This document shows positions 22,955 through 32,087 of a stretch of 42,813 nucleotides of DNA, in pieces. The stretch is taken from the NCBI GenBank assembly GCA_945875545.1, contig CAMCKZ010000019.1, positions 1 to 42,813 of the forward strand, in the 5' to 3' direction. The position numbers and the translations under genes were made by a program. The notes under the pieces are model-generated. The model searched no databases and was not told the origin of the DNA. It worked only from the letters and a program-made list of their open reading frames with translations. Every line of letters begins with the position of its first letter. The first letter of the stretch is position 1. The stretch comes from Polyangium aurulentum. Lineage in GTDB: Bacteria; Myxococcota_A; Polyangia; Polyangiales; Polyangiaceae.

Positions 22955-25003
22955 TCACTTCGCTTCCGTGAGGGCGTCTTCGATGGCCCGTCGAAACTTC
23001 TTGAACGGTTGCGCGCCCGAAATGAAACGGCCATTCACGACAAACGCGGGCGTGCCATGAATGCCCGCGGCCTCCGCTACCGAACGGTCCAAATCCACCG
23101 CGGCTTTGTGACGGTGATCGCGAAGCGCCGCATCGAAAGCGTTGACGTCGAGCCCCTCTTCTTGGGCCAAGCGATGAAGGGTTTCGACCCCCAGATCCGG
23201 CGCGCCAAAAAGCTTCTTTTGCATGCGCCAAAAGCCATCGTTTCCCTTTTGACGCTGAGCCTCCAGCGCCGCCTCCGCCGCCACCGGCGCATCGGGATGC
23301 ATGGGGAGCGGAAGGTTGCGCCATACAAGCTTCACACGCAGCCCATACGCCTTCATCACTTCGTCGACGACAGGCTCCGCGCGGGAACAAAATGGGCACT
23401 GAAAATCACTGAACTGCGTGATGACGATTTTCGCCGTCGCACCTCCGCGAAACGGCTCCTTGCCCGTGGGTGCGGGTACGGGCTTTCGTTCAAATTCGGC
23501 AGGTTTTTTCCCCGTAGAAATGATGTGCGCATACACATCACGGGCCGCCATTCCGCCCGCCACAAGAGCCTTGGCTTTCGCCATTTCTTCGTCGATGACC
23601 TTCACGAATACGCCCTCGGGCTGGGCCCCCACAAGCCTGCGCCCGTTCACAAAAAAGTGCGGGGTCCCCTTGGCCTCAAACGCCTCGGCGACGTCTTCGT
23701 CGGCCTCAATGGCCTTCGCGTGAAGATGCTTGTCGAGACTCGCCGCCACCGAACCCGCTTTCAGCGCGAGCTTGCCCTCCAAACTTAGAATCGATGCGCG
23801 GTCGATTTTCGCGAGCCCAAACAGCGCGTCGTGCGCCAACCAAAACCCCGCATCGCCCTTCTGTGCCCGCGCTTCTTCAGCAAATTCAGCGGCGGGCTCC
23901 GCATTGGGATGAAACGGCAAGGGCTCGTGTTTCCACACCACGCGAAGCGCACTTCCGTACCGCTTTGCGATGGCCTCGAGCGTGAACGCCGCGCGTTTGC
24001 AAAATGGGCACTCAAAATCGCTGAAGACGACCACCGTCACAAGGGCGTCGCTGCTTCCGCGCTGAGGCGAGAGGCCGAGAGGCAGCGCATGCACCGTCGT
24101 GTCGACGGCATCTTCGTCGTCCGCGGCCGGGGCGCGAGGCGACGGCGGCGTGTAGTTTACACGCACCATCGCGGCGTACAGATTCTCAGGCAATATGCCC
24201 GCCGTCTTGCGTTCGTCTGCCTTGCTAAACTCGCGCCGCACGATCGCATCGAAAACCGCGAAGGGCTGTGCGCCGGACACCAAGACCCCGTTCACAAAGA
24301 AGGCCGGCGTGCCACTGACGCCCAGTCCGCCCGCCATCTGCAGGTCCGCCTCGACGCGCGCCGCATGCCTCTTTGCCGCAAGTTCACGCCGAAACAGGGC
24401 CTCGTCGACCACGCCTGCATCCCGTGCATACTGCACCAAGTTGTCGTCCGAGAGGGCTCGCTGATTGGCAAACACTTTATCGTGAAACGCCCAAAATCCC
24501 TGGGGACCAAGTGCATCGAAGACCGCCATTGCTGCCTCCGCCGCAGGCCTCGCGCGATCATGAAAAGGCAGCGGAAGGTTCTTCCACACGACGCGAAGTC
24601 TCGCCTGACCGTAGGCCTGTTTCAACTGCTCCACGGTCGCCGCACCGCGTGAACAAAACGGGCATTGGAAGTCCGAAAAGATCACGATGGTGACCGGGGC
24701 TGTCGCCGAGCCCCACGACGGATCGGTCGCCCGAACGGCAATCGGATTGGGCTCCGCGGGCGGCTGGGGAATGCCTTGACCGCCCGTCGCCGCAGGCGCG
24801 CCAACGACGACCGTATCGCGCGCAACCGCTTGATTTTCTTGAGGTAGTTTCGCAGCCCCTTCCCCGGCGGCAGGCGCGGCCAGCGGCACCGAATTGGATG
24901 CAGGAACGGCCGCTGGCACCGCGCACGCCATGGTCGTTTGCACTGCCCCCCAAGCCAGCGTCGCGAGCGAGAGAAGGTGACGCGGCTTGTTCGTCTTGAG
25001 CAT
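22955..25003 (-). CDS. Triple-DsbA-domain thiol-disulfide oxidoreductase
   Basis: The protein is 682 aa from ATG 25003, which has AAGGA 8 nt upstream. The N-terminal signal (LLSLATLAWGAVQTTMAC) ends in a possible lipobox with Cys27, so it is probably a periplasmic lipoprotein. After an Ala/Pro linker come three DsbA-type thioredoxin domains. Active sites are CPFC at residues 114-117, 332-335 and 536-539, each in FSDFxCPFC, and each domain has its cis-Pro motif (GTPAFFVNG, GTPHFFVNG, GTPAFVVNG). DsbA enzymes form or shuffle disulfides in exported proteins. Three in one chain is unusual, as DsbA proteins normally carry one. All three sites look intact. Its many Cys-rich secreted neighbours may be substrates. 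Confidence 0.92.
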   Translation of the reverse strand: MLKTNKPRHLLSLATLAWGAVQTTMACAVPAAVPASNSVPLAAPAAGEGAAKLPQENQAVARDTVVVGAPAATGGQGIPQPPAEPNPIAVRATDPSWGSATAPVTIVIFSDFQCPFCSRGAATVEQLKQAYGQARLRVVWKNLPLPFHDRARPAAEAAMAVFDALGPQGFWAFHDKVFANQRALSDDNLVQYARDAGVVDEALFRRELAAKRHAARVEADLQMAGGLGVSGTPAFFVNGVLVSGAQPFAVFDAIVRREFSKADERKTAGILPENLYAAMVRVNYTPPSPRAPAADDEDAVDTTVHALPLGLSPQRGSSDALVTVVVFSDFECPFCKRAAFTLEAIAKRYGSALRVVWKHEPLPFHPNAEPAAEFAEEARAQKGDAGFWLAHDALFGLAKIDRASILSLEGKLALKAGSVAASLDKHLHAKAIEADEDVAEAFEAKGTPHFFVNGRRLVGAQPEGVFVKVIDEEMAKAKALVAGGMAARDVYAHIISTGKKPAEFERKPVPAPTGKEPFRGGATAKIVITQFSDFQCPFCSRAEPVVDEVMKAYGLRVKLVWRNLPLPMHPDAPVAAEAALEAQRQKGNDGFWRMQKKLFGAPDLGVETLHRLAQEEGLDVNAFDAALRDHRHKAAVDLDRSVAEAAGIHGTPAFVVNGRFISGAQPFKKFRRAIEDALTEAK

Positions 25004-25111
25004 GGTCGGCAGTCCTTGGCGCGCAGTCTTGCGGCTCGCGCGGCCCGTCGCAAGTGCCGCCCGCGTCCCGTGGGTTGATTGTTTGCGCGCCCGCTTTAGG
25101 CAGGCAAGCAA

Positions 25112-25570
25112 CTAACGCGCAAGCCCAAGCCCCGGCGCGTGGATCGCCGCAACTTGCGCAAAAAGCGCCCTGTTGGCCACCACGATGGGCCGCCAGACGA
25201 CCATCCAAATCGCCAGCGCGAAGAGCGGCACGTACAGCGCGCGACGACCAAGGCGCCCGAGCCGCGCGGCACCGAAAGCCAGCGCCGCCGACAGACCGAG
25301 GGTTGCCCAAAATGTCGGGACGGAAAAAGCGTTGTAGGCCGATGCGCTCGCGTACTGACCGTGGGCCGTTTCGATCCAGCCCCGGGTCATGCCGCAGGTG
25401 GCACACGGCTTCCCGTAGGCCGCCTTGAATGCACAATTCAGTGGTAGTGTCAATAGGCCATACGACACGGTTTCTCCTCGGATTTTTCCTAGGATCGCGA
25501 GAGGGAACGGCAAACCTGTGGACGCGGCAGCGAGCGCCAAAGCCGTGCGGAGAAGTCCCGTCCACCTCAC
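25112..25570 (-). CDS. DUF2752 membrane protein
   Basis: This is a 152-aa protein from GTG 25570, two nt after the stop of the GYF_2 gene. The family signature AAYGKPCATCGMTRGW is present, with the CxxCG(M)TR core found in DUF2752 proteins. Predicted membrane segments lie before it and after it (FWATLGLSAALAFGAARLG; VPLFALAIWMVVW). Function is unknown; the paired Cys suggest metal or redox chemistry. The adjacent GYF_2 membrane protein upstream and the DsbA fusion downstream (108 nt) are on the same strand. Confidence 0.85.
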   Translation of the reverse strand: MRWTGLLRTALALAAASTGLPFPLAILGKIRGETVSYGLLTLPLNCAFKAAYGKPCATCGMTRGWIETAHGQYASASAYNAFSVPTFWATLGLSAALAFGAARLGRLGRRALYVPLFALAIWMVVWRPIVVANRALFAQVAAIHAPGLGLAR

Positions 25571-25572
25571 GG

Positions 25573-26325
25573 TTATCGGCCGATGCCCGTCGCCGACGCC
25601 AACATCGCGAACGCGCCCGCGCCAAAGAGGCACGCGCCGAGAGCGAGGTGCACGACGAGATTGCCAATCACGAGCGGACGCGGCGCTTCGTGATCAACGA
25701 GCAGCATGAGGGCCGCGAAGAATGAAAGCGCCATCGCGAGAAACCAAGCGGCGGCAAAAATGCACACGGAATAGAGCCAGATCATGCCCCAAATCGCCGT
25801 CGTAGCCCAAACCCCCGCAAAGCCAAGGCATGGACAAAAGCAGCACGCGAGCGCACTTAAGACGTATAGCCAAAGCGCATACGCGAAGAAACCAAGGCCC
25901 GCCGTTGCACCCAAGAGCGCCGCCACGTACCAGGTGAGCCACGCGTAGCCCGTCCACGCGAGAGCACCCGTTCCGCGGCCGAGAAACCTCCGCGGATGAA
26001 ACCGCACCGACCACGACCCGGCCGCACGCGGCCACGAACCGGCGGCACGGGACTGTGGCACCTCGTCGGGCCCCGTGGCCTCGACGACCTCGACGACCTC
26101 GACGACAATGGGCGGCACATGAAACGAAAACGGCGGCGGCGCGGGCGGCATCGAGGAGTCGCGCCGCAAGGATAAAGCCTGGGAAAGCGGCAACCAGCGG
26201 TCCATCCCCTTTTGCCAGACGAGCGTGTCTTCTCCGATGCGCCGCGCGTGAAAGGCTCGCTTCACCTCCTCAAGGCTCATCTCCTCGGTGAGCTCGCTCG
26301 AAACAATCACGTGCCACTTCGCCAT
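25573..26325 (-). CDS. GYF_2-domain membrane protein
   Basis: This is a 250-aa protein from ATG 26325, with GGGGAAAG upstream. Residues 1-60 form a GYF_2 (DUF4339) domain (WHVIVSSELTEEMSLEEVKR; WQKGMDRWLPLSQAL), a small fold thought to mediate protein contacts. A Pro/Val linker follows (PIVVEVVEVVE). From about residue 125 there are at least four hydrophobic segments with a Cys cluster (LACCFCPCLG). Such GYF_2-plus-membrane proteins are frequent in myxobacteria and planctomycetes and have no known function. It is the first of a pair with DUF2752. Confidence 0.85.
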   Translation of the reverse strand: MAKWHVIVSSELTEEMSLEEVKRAFHARRIGEDTLVWQKGMDRWLPLSQALSLRRDSSMPPAPPPFSFHVPPIVVEVVEVVEATGPDEVPQSRAAGSWPRAAGSWSVRFHPRRFLGRGTGALAWTGYAWLTWYVAALLGATAGLGFFAYALWLYVLSALACCFCPCLGFAGVWATTAIWGMIWLYSVCIFAAAWFLAMALSFFAALMLLVDHEAPRPLVIGNLVVHLALGACLFGAGAFAMLASATGIGR

Positions 26326-26466
26326 GGTCTTTCCCCGCCTGTTGTCGCGTGTATCCTACACAGATAATCGGCGTGCGCGATCGGTGGACCCCTTTGGCCA
26401 CGACCGGTGTGATTGGCCGCTGCCGAGGGGCGACGGCGGTTTCTACGCTCCTATCGCCGCGCGTTT

Positions 26467-27822
26467 CTACGCTGCCGCCGGCTCGTCTTTTTTCTGAATC
26501 CAGCCCCGAAGGAGCCATATTCCGATGGGACCAATGATGGTGCTCATGCCAATAATGCCCCACATCATGGCCGAATTTCGCGGCCCTTCTGGCGGGCAAT
26601 AGGTGGCGAGAAGAATGCCCGACGCAGGGCCCACGAAGAACTTCGCGAGGAAGTACGGGAGCGCCGCCAAGCTTACGTAAGTGGCCTCACGACCGCGCGG
26701 AGCGATGGAGACGTTGTACTCGTAAAGGCGCGGCGACCACAGGGCCTCGCCGATGGTGAGCACCGCGATCATGCCGAGTTGGTACGGCATGGCCGACCCA
26801 AAACAGAGAACGAACGGGCTCAGCGACGAGATGGTCGCGCCCACGAGCAAGACCTGAAAAGGCTTAAAATTCCTGGTCAAAGCCGTGCCAAGGGGCGCGA
26901 GCACGATGATCGCCATGGAGTTAATCGACCACACCGTGCCCATAGGGAAGGCGTCGCCCTGCTCGCGCGACACGTACTTCGGCCATGTAAAGTGCATGTG
27001 TTGGAACATCATGCGCACGAGCGAAAGCAGCACGAGCATCACCATGAAGCGCCAAAACAATTTGTCGCCCAAGACCTCTTTGAACGCCCCGAGCGGCCCG
27101 GTTCTTTTGACCACCACGGGCGCCTCGCCCCCGTGTTCGAAGTCTTTGCGCAGAAACAAAACCACCAACGCGGCCAGGGTCGCGAAGACAAAACCGAGGG
27201 CGAGAATCACCGCGTGCGCCGAGACCAAGCGGGTGCCGAAGACGGGCACATCCATCACCATCGGCGCGAGCTTCTTGGTGGAAGCATCGATAAAGTGCCC
27301 GCGAATCATGTCGATCATGGGCCCGACAATCGCGCCCGCCACGTTGAAACTCACGTACCAAAGTGAGAAAGCAAAGGCCCGCGTGCGCGGATTCGATGCG
27401 CGCTGCACCGCCGTTTGAAGCACCGGCGACGTCGTGGCATACGCGAAGCCGAAGGCCATCAAGGCCGCCACCGCCGTCGACGGAGTGTCGGCCACCGACA
27501 TGCCGAGGCGGGTGACCGCGGCGAGGGCGAACGATACGATGAGCATACGCCGTACGCCGAACGTATCTGCGAGGCCGCCGACGAAAAACATGAAGAGCGT
27601 CACGAGCATCGAGAAGGTCGAAGCCCACCAGCCCGCCTGTTTGTCGCTCATGCCGTGATCGGCCGAAAGCCAGAGCGGGAGCGTCTGAAGGAACGAAAAT
27701 ATCCCTAGATATTCGAGGAGGGTCGCCAGGTAGATGAGCCACAGTTCGCGCGGCCCCTGGAACAAGGCCTTGAGGTCCTCCATGGCGGTCGTCTTCGGAC
27801 CGTCGTTTTGCGCTTCATGCAT
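26467..27822 (-). CDS. MFS transporter
   Basis: This is a 451-aa permease of the major facilitator superfamily with about 12 membrane segments. The loop motif GGLADTFGVRRMLIVS between helices 2 and 3 is the MFS motif A variant (G-x-L-[A/S]D-x-x-G-x-R). Helix 1 has LIYLATLLEYLGIFSFLQTL, and a second-half motif is LGTALTRNF. Similarity to peptide (POT/PTR2) transporters is suggested by the length and by the region around NSMAIIVLAPLGTALTR, but the substrate is uncertain. It lies 39 nt after the preceding lipoprotein gene, and 141 nt separate it from the GYF_2 gene. Confidence 0.88.
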   Translation of the reverse strand: MHEAQNDGPKTTAMEDLKALFQGPRELWLIYLATLLEYLGIFSFLQTLPLWLSADHGMSDKQAGWWASTFSMLVTLFMFFVGGLADTFGVRRMLIVSFALAAVTRLGMSVADTPSTAVAALMAFGFAYATTSPVLQTAVQRASNPRTRAFAFSLWYVSFNVAGAIVGPMIDMIRGHFIDASTKKLAPMVMDVPVFGTRLVSAHAVILALGFVFATLAALVVLFLRKDFEHGGEAPVVVKRTGPLGAFKEVLGDKLFWRFMVMLVLLSLVRMMFQHMHFTWPKYVSREQGDAFPMGTVWSINSMAIIVLAPLGTALTRNFKPFQVLLVGATISSLSPFVLCFGSAMPYQLGMIAVLTIGEALWSPRLYEYNVSIAPRGREATYVSLAALPYFLAKFFVGPASGILLATYCPPEGPRNSAMMWGIIGMSTIIGPIGIWLLRGWIQKKDEPAAA

Positions 27823-27861
27823 GCCCCGCGCCCTACGCGCAATACGCGCGCACGACCAGCG

Positions 27862-29337
27862 TCACGGCACAGGAACCACCGCGACGAGTGTCTCGTCGTC
27901 GTCCACGTGCGACGCCCGAAGCTCGATGGCGTGCCCCGTAGGAGGCGCCGCGAAGACCACGCTGCCGATGCCCGCCGATTGATGCACAATCACCCCAGAC
28001 GCTGCAAAGACGCGCGCCACAAATCGTGCTCTCCGCTCGCGAACCAGCACAACCAGGCCTCGGGCCGCGGTCGCCTCCTGGGGGCGATCCCAAGCGATTA
28101 CCAAGGGTTCACTGCCCTTCGATGACACAGTTCGTACGTTCACCACGCCCTCGCCAAGGGCTTCAATTCCCCTCTCGAGCAACTCCGTGAAACCCCGTGG
28201 GCGCGACGACGGCGGGGCAATATCTTGCAATGCGACGCGGTGCTGGGTTGGCACGCCGCCGCCCTCGCCGGTGCATCTCACTTCGCCATCGCGCAGGCAC
28301 AGCGCCGCGGGCAACGGCGCGGGCTCGTCGGCGCCAGCCCGCCACAGCTCGCAAGCACCGTCGCGGGGCGCGGTCATATAGATGCATTGTGCATCATTAC
28401 CGAGGATGGAAACCGCCTGCGCGTGCGCGCCGATGGAGGCAGGAGTGCCCCCGTTCAAGTCTTCGATGGGGCGGCCCTCACGCTCCCAGGTGACGCGCCG
28501 GCCCTGCGTCAGGGTCACGAGAATATCGCCCTGACCAAGGCGGGAGCGCAGGCCCAAACTCCCGCGAAATCCCTCAGAAACGCAAAAACGAAGCCTCACG
28601 CCATCGAGGCCCTCGCTCGCCGCCTTTTTGCGAACGACGAGACGCTCGTCCACCAAGGTCATGTCCGGATCGACGGTGCCGCCACTGCCCGCTGCCCGCG
28701 CGTCCAAACAATTTCCCCCTTCCAATTCCACAGGCACAAGGGTTTGCGCATCCGGGTCTGCGTGCACAAGAACGCGGTGCGCGCGCTCGCTTGGTCTCTG
28801 CGACGCGGGGCGAAGACCCACAAGCCACGCGCGCACCGACGCCACATGGTCCGGCGCGACACGCTGGGCGGTGATGGCTATCGCCCCCTGCCCCGCGGCC
28901 ACGGTTCCCAAAACGTGAACGCGCCTCGGATGCGGAGGGCAGAGAAAAACCGCGGGTTCCGCGTCCCGGCGTTCATCGCCCGCGAGCCACTCGCCCTCGT
29001 CGGACCAAACGACCAAGTCGATGTCGAGGATCGAAAGAGCGCCGCGCGCGAGCACGAGCAAGCACTCGCCCTCGGGCACGTCGACGAACGCGCCGGCCCG
29101 TTCTCCCTCGAGCACAATGCCCTGCGCCACAACGGCTGCACGGCCCGCTCCCGCGCGTTTCGCCGCGTCCACCAGTCCCTCGACGGTTTCGAGCCGCGCG
29201 AGCCGTGCTGGGCCCACCTGGGGCGACGGCAACGACTCGGGCACCCGGGGCGCATCGCCCCCGCCACACGCGCCCACGGCGACCGCGACGCCGGCCAGCA
29301 AGGGCCTCACACGCTGCAAAAACACTGTTTGAATCAT
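27862..29337 (-). CDS. Predicted lipoprotein of unknown function (491 aa)
   Basis: This is an exported lipoprotein of 491 aa. The signal is MIQTVFLQRVRPLLAGVAVA with lipobox AVGAC, and the ATG at 29337 overlaps the stop of the upstream gene (ATGA). The mature protein is Arg/Gly/Ala-rich and beta-like, with scattered Cys (PEGECLLVL, GGNCLDAR, VRLRFCVSEG, NDAQCIYMT, DGACELW) that could form disulfides. I do not recognise a domain. With its upstream neighbour, which shares the same style (several Cys and a comparable size), it may form a pair of surface proteins. Confidence 0.75.
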   Translation of the reverse strand: MIQTVFLQRVRPLLAGVAVAVGACGGGDAPRVPESLPSPQVGPARLARLETVEGLVDAAKRAGAGRAAVVAQGIVLEGERAGAFVDVPEGECLLVLARGALSILDIDLVVWSDEGEWLAGDERRDAEPAVFLCPPHPRRVHVLGTVAAGQGAIAITAQRVAPDHVASVRAWLVGLRPASQRPSERAHRVLVHADPDAQTLVPVELEGGNCLDARAAGSGGTVDPDMTLVDERLVVRKKAASEGLDGVRLRFCVSEGFRGSLGLRSRLGQGDILVTLTQGRRVTWEREGRPIEDLNGGTPASIGAHAQAVSILGNDAQCIYMTAPRDGACELWRAGADEPAPLPAALCLRDGEVRCTGEGGGVPTQHRVALQDIAPPSSRPRGFTELLERGIEALGEGVVNVRTVSSKGSEPLVIAWDRPQEATAARGLVVLVRERRARFVARVFAASGVIVHQSAGIGSVVFAAPPTGHAIELRASHVDDDETLVAVVPVP

Positions 29338-30560
29338 CGCATTTGCCCGAGGTCAAAGGTGGCGAGGGACCAGGGCGACGCGGCCTCGATGACGACCATC
29401 TTCGCCTCGCGCGTCTCGCTGCACCGGGCCACCGCCAAGCCGCCCGAGTCGCCGACGCGCAAGAATGGGACCACATCTGGGCCATCTTGGAGGAATGCCC
29501 GCGCGGATTTCTTCCCCTCCACGAAGGTCACAATATACGCCTCGCAACGATGGTCCTCGGCTGCGACGGCGACGCGGGCAGGGCTCCCGGTGCCGTGAAA
29601 ATAGAGGGCGGGCGCGGGCGATGGAACCAGTTTCGCGGCGTGCAATACCGATGCAAAGCGCGCGGCGTAAACCGGGGATCGAACGCTATCAAGTGCTGGA
29701 AAATCAGCCAGACGAACCTCTTCGACGCGCAGCGCCGCGAGAGGTGAGGCGTCGACGATCCGCACCGTCGCGGGCCTTAGCTCCGGGGTGCACAGCACCC
29801 TATCGACGACCGCCGCGGGCCCCCTGTCTTCGAGCCACCGCGCGCCGCCGGGGCCATCGACCATCACGTCGAGATCGGCCGAATCGTTCTCGTGCTCGGC
29901 CCGCACGAGGAGTCGTCGGCAGCCTGCTGGCCAGGACTCTTCAAGGGTGGCGCGGCCAAAACTATCGGCGTCGAGCCGCGCCACGCGGTGGCCCGCAAGC
30001 CTCTCCACGACCACTCGTGGTGGTGCAGAAACGGCCTCAAATGCAGGAGAATGATCGCGCGCGGCGTCGGGTGGAAGCCGCGATTCGAGGGCCACGTCTT
30101 CGTCCGCGAGCTCCGCGTCGGTCCAGACCATGCGCGCTTCGATCGTTCCGCGCCCTGCGTTCACCTGGACCCGGAAGACCGTCGGAAGTGCTGCCCCGCA
30201 ACGCGAGACCACCGCCACACCGCGCAATGAGCGGGCGTCGAGAGAGGGTGCCGAGTCTTCGGACTGGACGTGAAACGAGAGGCCCATGGCCCCGACCAAA
30301 AGCAGCGACGCGCACGCTTTCGGGGCCGCCACGGCCGCAGGCAACGCGAGTCGCCAATGGCGCTGCGCCTCAGCAAAATGCGGCGAAATCATCTCGACCA
30401 CCCCACCATCGGCGCGAAGTTTTGCTTCAAGAACTCCGACGTCGTCGCGCACGAATCCGGACGCCGACACGGCGAGGAGAGTGAGCGCCGCAAGGAGGTT
30501 CATCCGCACACGGTGATGCCGGGCGAGCGACCCCGCGCCAGAGAAAGGTGGAGAATGCAT
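29334..30560 (-). CDS. Predicted exported protein of unknown function (408 aa)
   Basis: This is an exported protein of 408 aa from ATG 30560, which has GGAGTGGGG about 12 nt upstream. A start at 30503 (MNLLAALTLLAVSASG) gives a tidier signal peptide but no ribosome-binding site. The mature part is acidic and mostly predicted beta strand, with a few Cys (GCRRLLVRAEH, VLCTPELRP, DHRCEAY). No family is recognised. Its stop overlaps the start of the lipoprotein gene downstream, and it lies 44 nt after the JAMM gene, so it is probably co-transcribed with the cysteine pathway without an obvious role in it. Confidence 0.7.
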   Translation of the reverse strand: MHSPPFSGAGSLARHHRVRMNLLAALTLLAVSASGFVRDDVGVLEAKLRADGGVVEMISPHFAEAQRHWRLALPAAVAAPKACASLLLVGAMGLSFHVQSEDSAPSLDARSLRGVAVVSRCGAALPTVFRVQVNAGRGTIEARMVWTDAELADEDVALESRLPPDAARDHSPAFEAVSAPPRVVVERLAGHRVARLDADSFGRATLEESWPAGCRRLLVRAEHENDSADLDVMVDGPGGARWLEDRGPAAVVDRVLCTPELRPATVRIVDASPLAALRVEEVRLADFPALDSVRSPVYAARFASVLHAAKLVPSPAPALYFHGTGSPARVAVAAEDHRCEAYIVTFVEGKKSARAFLQDGPDVVPFLRVGDSGGLAVARCSETREAKMVVIEAASPWSLATFDLGQMR

Positions 30561-30604
30561 GCATTTATCAGGCCCCACTCCCGGCCCCACCGTACGAAGA
30601 CGGG

Positions 30605-31129
30605 TCACGCCGGGCGCACAAAAAAAGGGCTCTCCACGAAGCTGCGCGAAGGCCCGTCGTAGACAAAGAGCTTGCGGTCATCGATGAGCCCGCCCGTGCG
30701 AATGCTGACCACCAGGTATGCAAGCGGGTGGAGCAATTCGCTGGAATTTCCCGTGGCAGCGGCGGCATCGGTCTCAGAAAAGTACGCGCCGCAATCGATG
30801 TGCGAATGGTAGAGAACCTTGACCGGGCGGCCCTGTTTCGCCCCTTCATCGAGGGCTCGCTGAAACTTCAGCGGGTGAAGATCGAAGTACTCGCGGCCCG
30901 TGCGCGTGAACGTCTCCGGGTCGATGGCGTGAAGTTTGTTGGCCCGATTTTCGAGGGGCGTCGTCGTGTCGCAGAGAAGCTCGTTTTCGCGAGGCCCTGC
31001 CATCAGGCCGCAGCATTCTTCGTCTGCCAAGAGACCGCGCTGGGCATCCGCATCGACCCCATCGAGGCACGCCTGGGTAAAGGTCACGCTGCCTGAAAGC
31101 CATGGATATTCTGCTGGATCGTGAGCCAT
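30605..31129 (-). CDS. JAMM/MPN+ metalloprotease (Mec-type)
   Basis: This is a 174-aa JAMM-family zinc protease from ATG 31129, with AAGGGG 7 nt upstream. The zinc and catalytic residues are all present: Glu37/38 in DEECCGLMAG, and the core H108-x-H110 with Ser118 and Asp121 in YHSHIDCGAYFSETD. In Mycobacterium tuberculosis, Mec releases cysteine from the CysO-cysteine adduct in the mec-cysO-cysM pathway. Here it lies 10 nt after the CysM-like gene and close to a CysO-like carrier, so the same reaction is likely: cutting after the Gly-Gly end of the carrier to free cysteine. Confidence 0.9.
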   Translation of the reverse strand: MAHDPAEYPWLSGSVTFTQACLDGVDADAQRGLLADEECCGLMAGPRENELLCDTTTPLENRANKLHAIDPETFTRTGREYFDLHPLKFQRALDEGAKQGRPVKVLYHSHIDCGAYFSETDAAAATGNSSELLHPLAYLVVSIRTGGLIDDRKLFVYDGPSRSFVESPFFVRPA

Positions 31130-31139
31130 CGCATTCCCC

Positions 31140-32087
31140 TTACCAGACGTACTTCTTCTCCCAACGAAGGGGCGCAAAATACCGATCGCCGCGGTCGCAC
31201 ACTATCGCCACAATGCACCCGCCCTCGCCGCGCGCCGCCAGTTCATGGGCGATTTGCACCGCGGCAAAAATATTGGCACCCGACGAATGACCCACGTGAA
31301 GACCCTCTTCGGCGACGACACGGTCGGCCATGTCCCAGCCATCTTCCGTCGAAATTCCACGATGTTCGTGGGGCAAGGCGCGGTCGTAAATCGGCGGCAC
31401 CAGGCTCGACGCCATGTGCTTCAGACCCTCCAGGCCATGAAGCGCATCTTGAGGTTCTACAGCCACGCAATGCACGTGGGGCGCATCTTGGCGGAGGCGC
31501 CGGGCGGTGCCCATCATGGTGCCGCTCGTGCCGAGGCCCGCGACAAAATGCGTCAGGCGAGGACCAAGCGCTTCAATAAGTTCGGGGCCCGTGCCCTCAA
31601 AGTGCGCGAGGGGATTCGACGGGTTGGAATATTGATCCGGGTAAAAAAACCGCGACGGCTCCTTGGCGACAATCGCGCGCACCAACTCAATGGCGCCGTC
31701 GGAGCCCTCCATGGGGTCGGAGTAGATGATCTCGGTGCCGAAAGCGTTCGCAATGTCTTTGCGCGCTTGCGAGACGTTCGACGGCATGACGAGCTGGATT
31801 TTTACGCCCAACGCAGCTCCCAACATCGAATACGCGACGCCGGTATTTCCGCTCGTGGAGTCGATGAGAACCTTCGAGCGGTCAAGCCTCCCGTCGGCCA
31901 TGGCGTCGGAGATCATGCGCAGCGCCGCGCGGTCTTTGACGCTCCCGCCGGGGTTCGCGTATTCGAGTTTCGCGTACACGGCGATGCCGGGAGCCTGCGG
32001 CGCCACATGCCGCAGACGCACGAGGGGAGTGCGGCCCACGGCCTCGGCGATCGAATCAAAACGCCCACGCAAGTAGCGCGCCGTCAC
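31140..32087 (-). CDS. cysM: PLP-dependent cysteine synthase, CysM-like
   Basis: This is a 315-aa fold-type II PLP enzyme. GTG 32087 overlaps the stop of the preceding mini-ThiF gene (GTGA). The PLP lysine is in NPGGSVKDRAAL, the substrate loop is STSGNTGVAYSM, and the phosphate-binding loop is GLGTSGTMMG. It ends WEKKYVW. In the CysO pathway the CysM-type enzyme joins O-phosphoserine-derived aminoacrylate to thiocarboxylated CysO, and the C-terminal tail closes the active site. That order of genes (E1, carrier, synthase, JAMM) is present here. The protein could be named CysK or cystathionine beta-synthase-like by sequence alone; the context favours CysM. Confidence 0.9.
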   Translation of the reverse strand: MTARYLRGRFDSIAEAVGRTPLVRLRHVAPQAPGIAVYAKLEYANPGGSVKDRAALRMISDAMADGRLDRSKVLIDSTSGNTGVAYSMLGAALGVKIQLVMPSNVSQARKDIANAFGTEIIYSDPMEGSDGAIELVRAIVAKEPSRFFYPDQYSNPSNPLAHFEGTGPELIEALGPRLTHFVAGLGTSGTMMGTARRLRQDAPHVHCVAVEPQDALHGLEGLKHMASSLVPPIYDRALPHEHRGISTEDGWDMADRVVAEEGLHVGHSSGANIFAAVQIAHELAARGEGGCIVAIVCDRGDRYFAPLRWEKKYVW

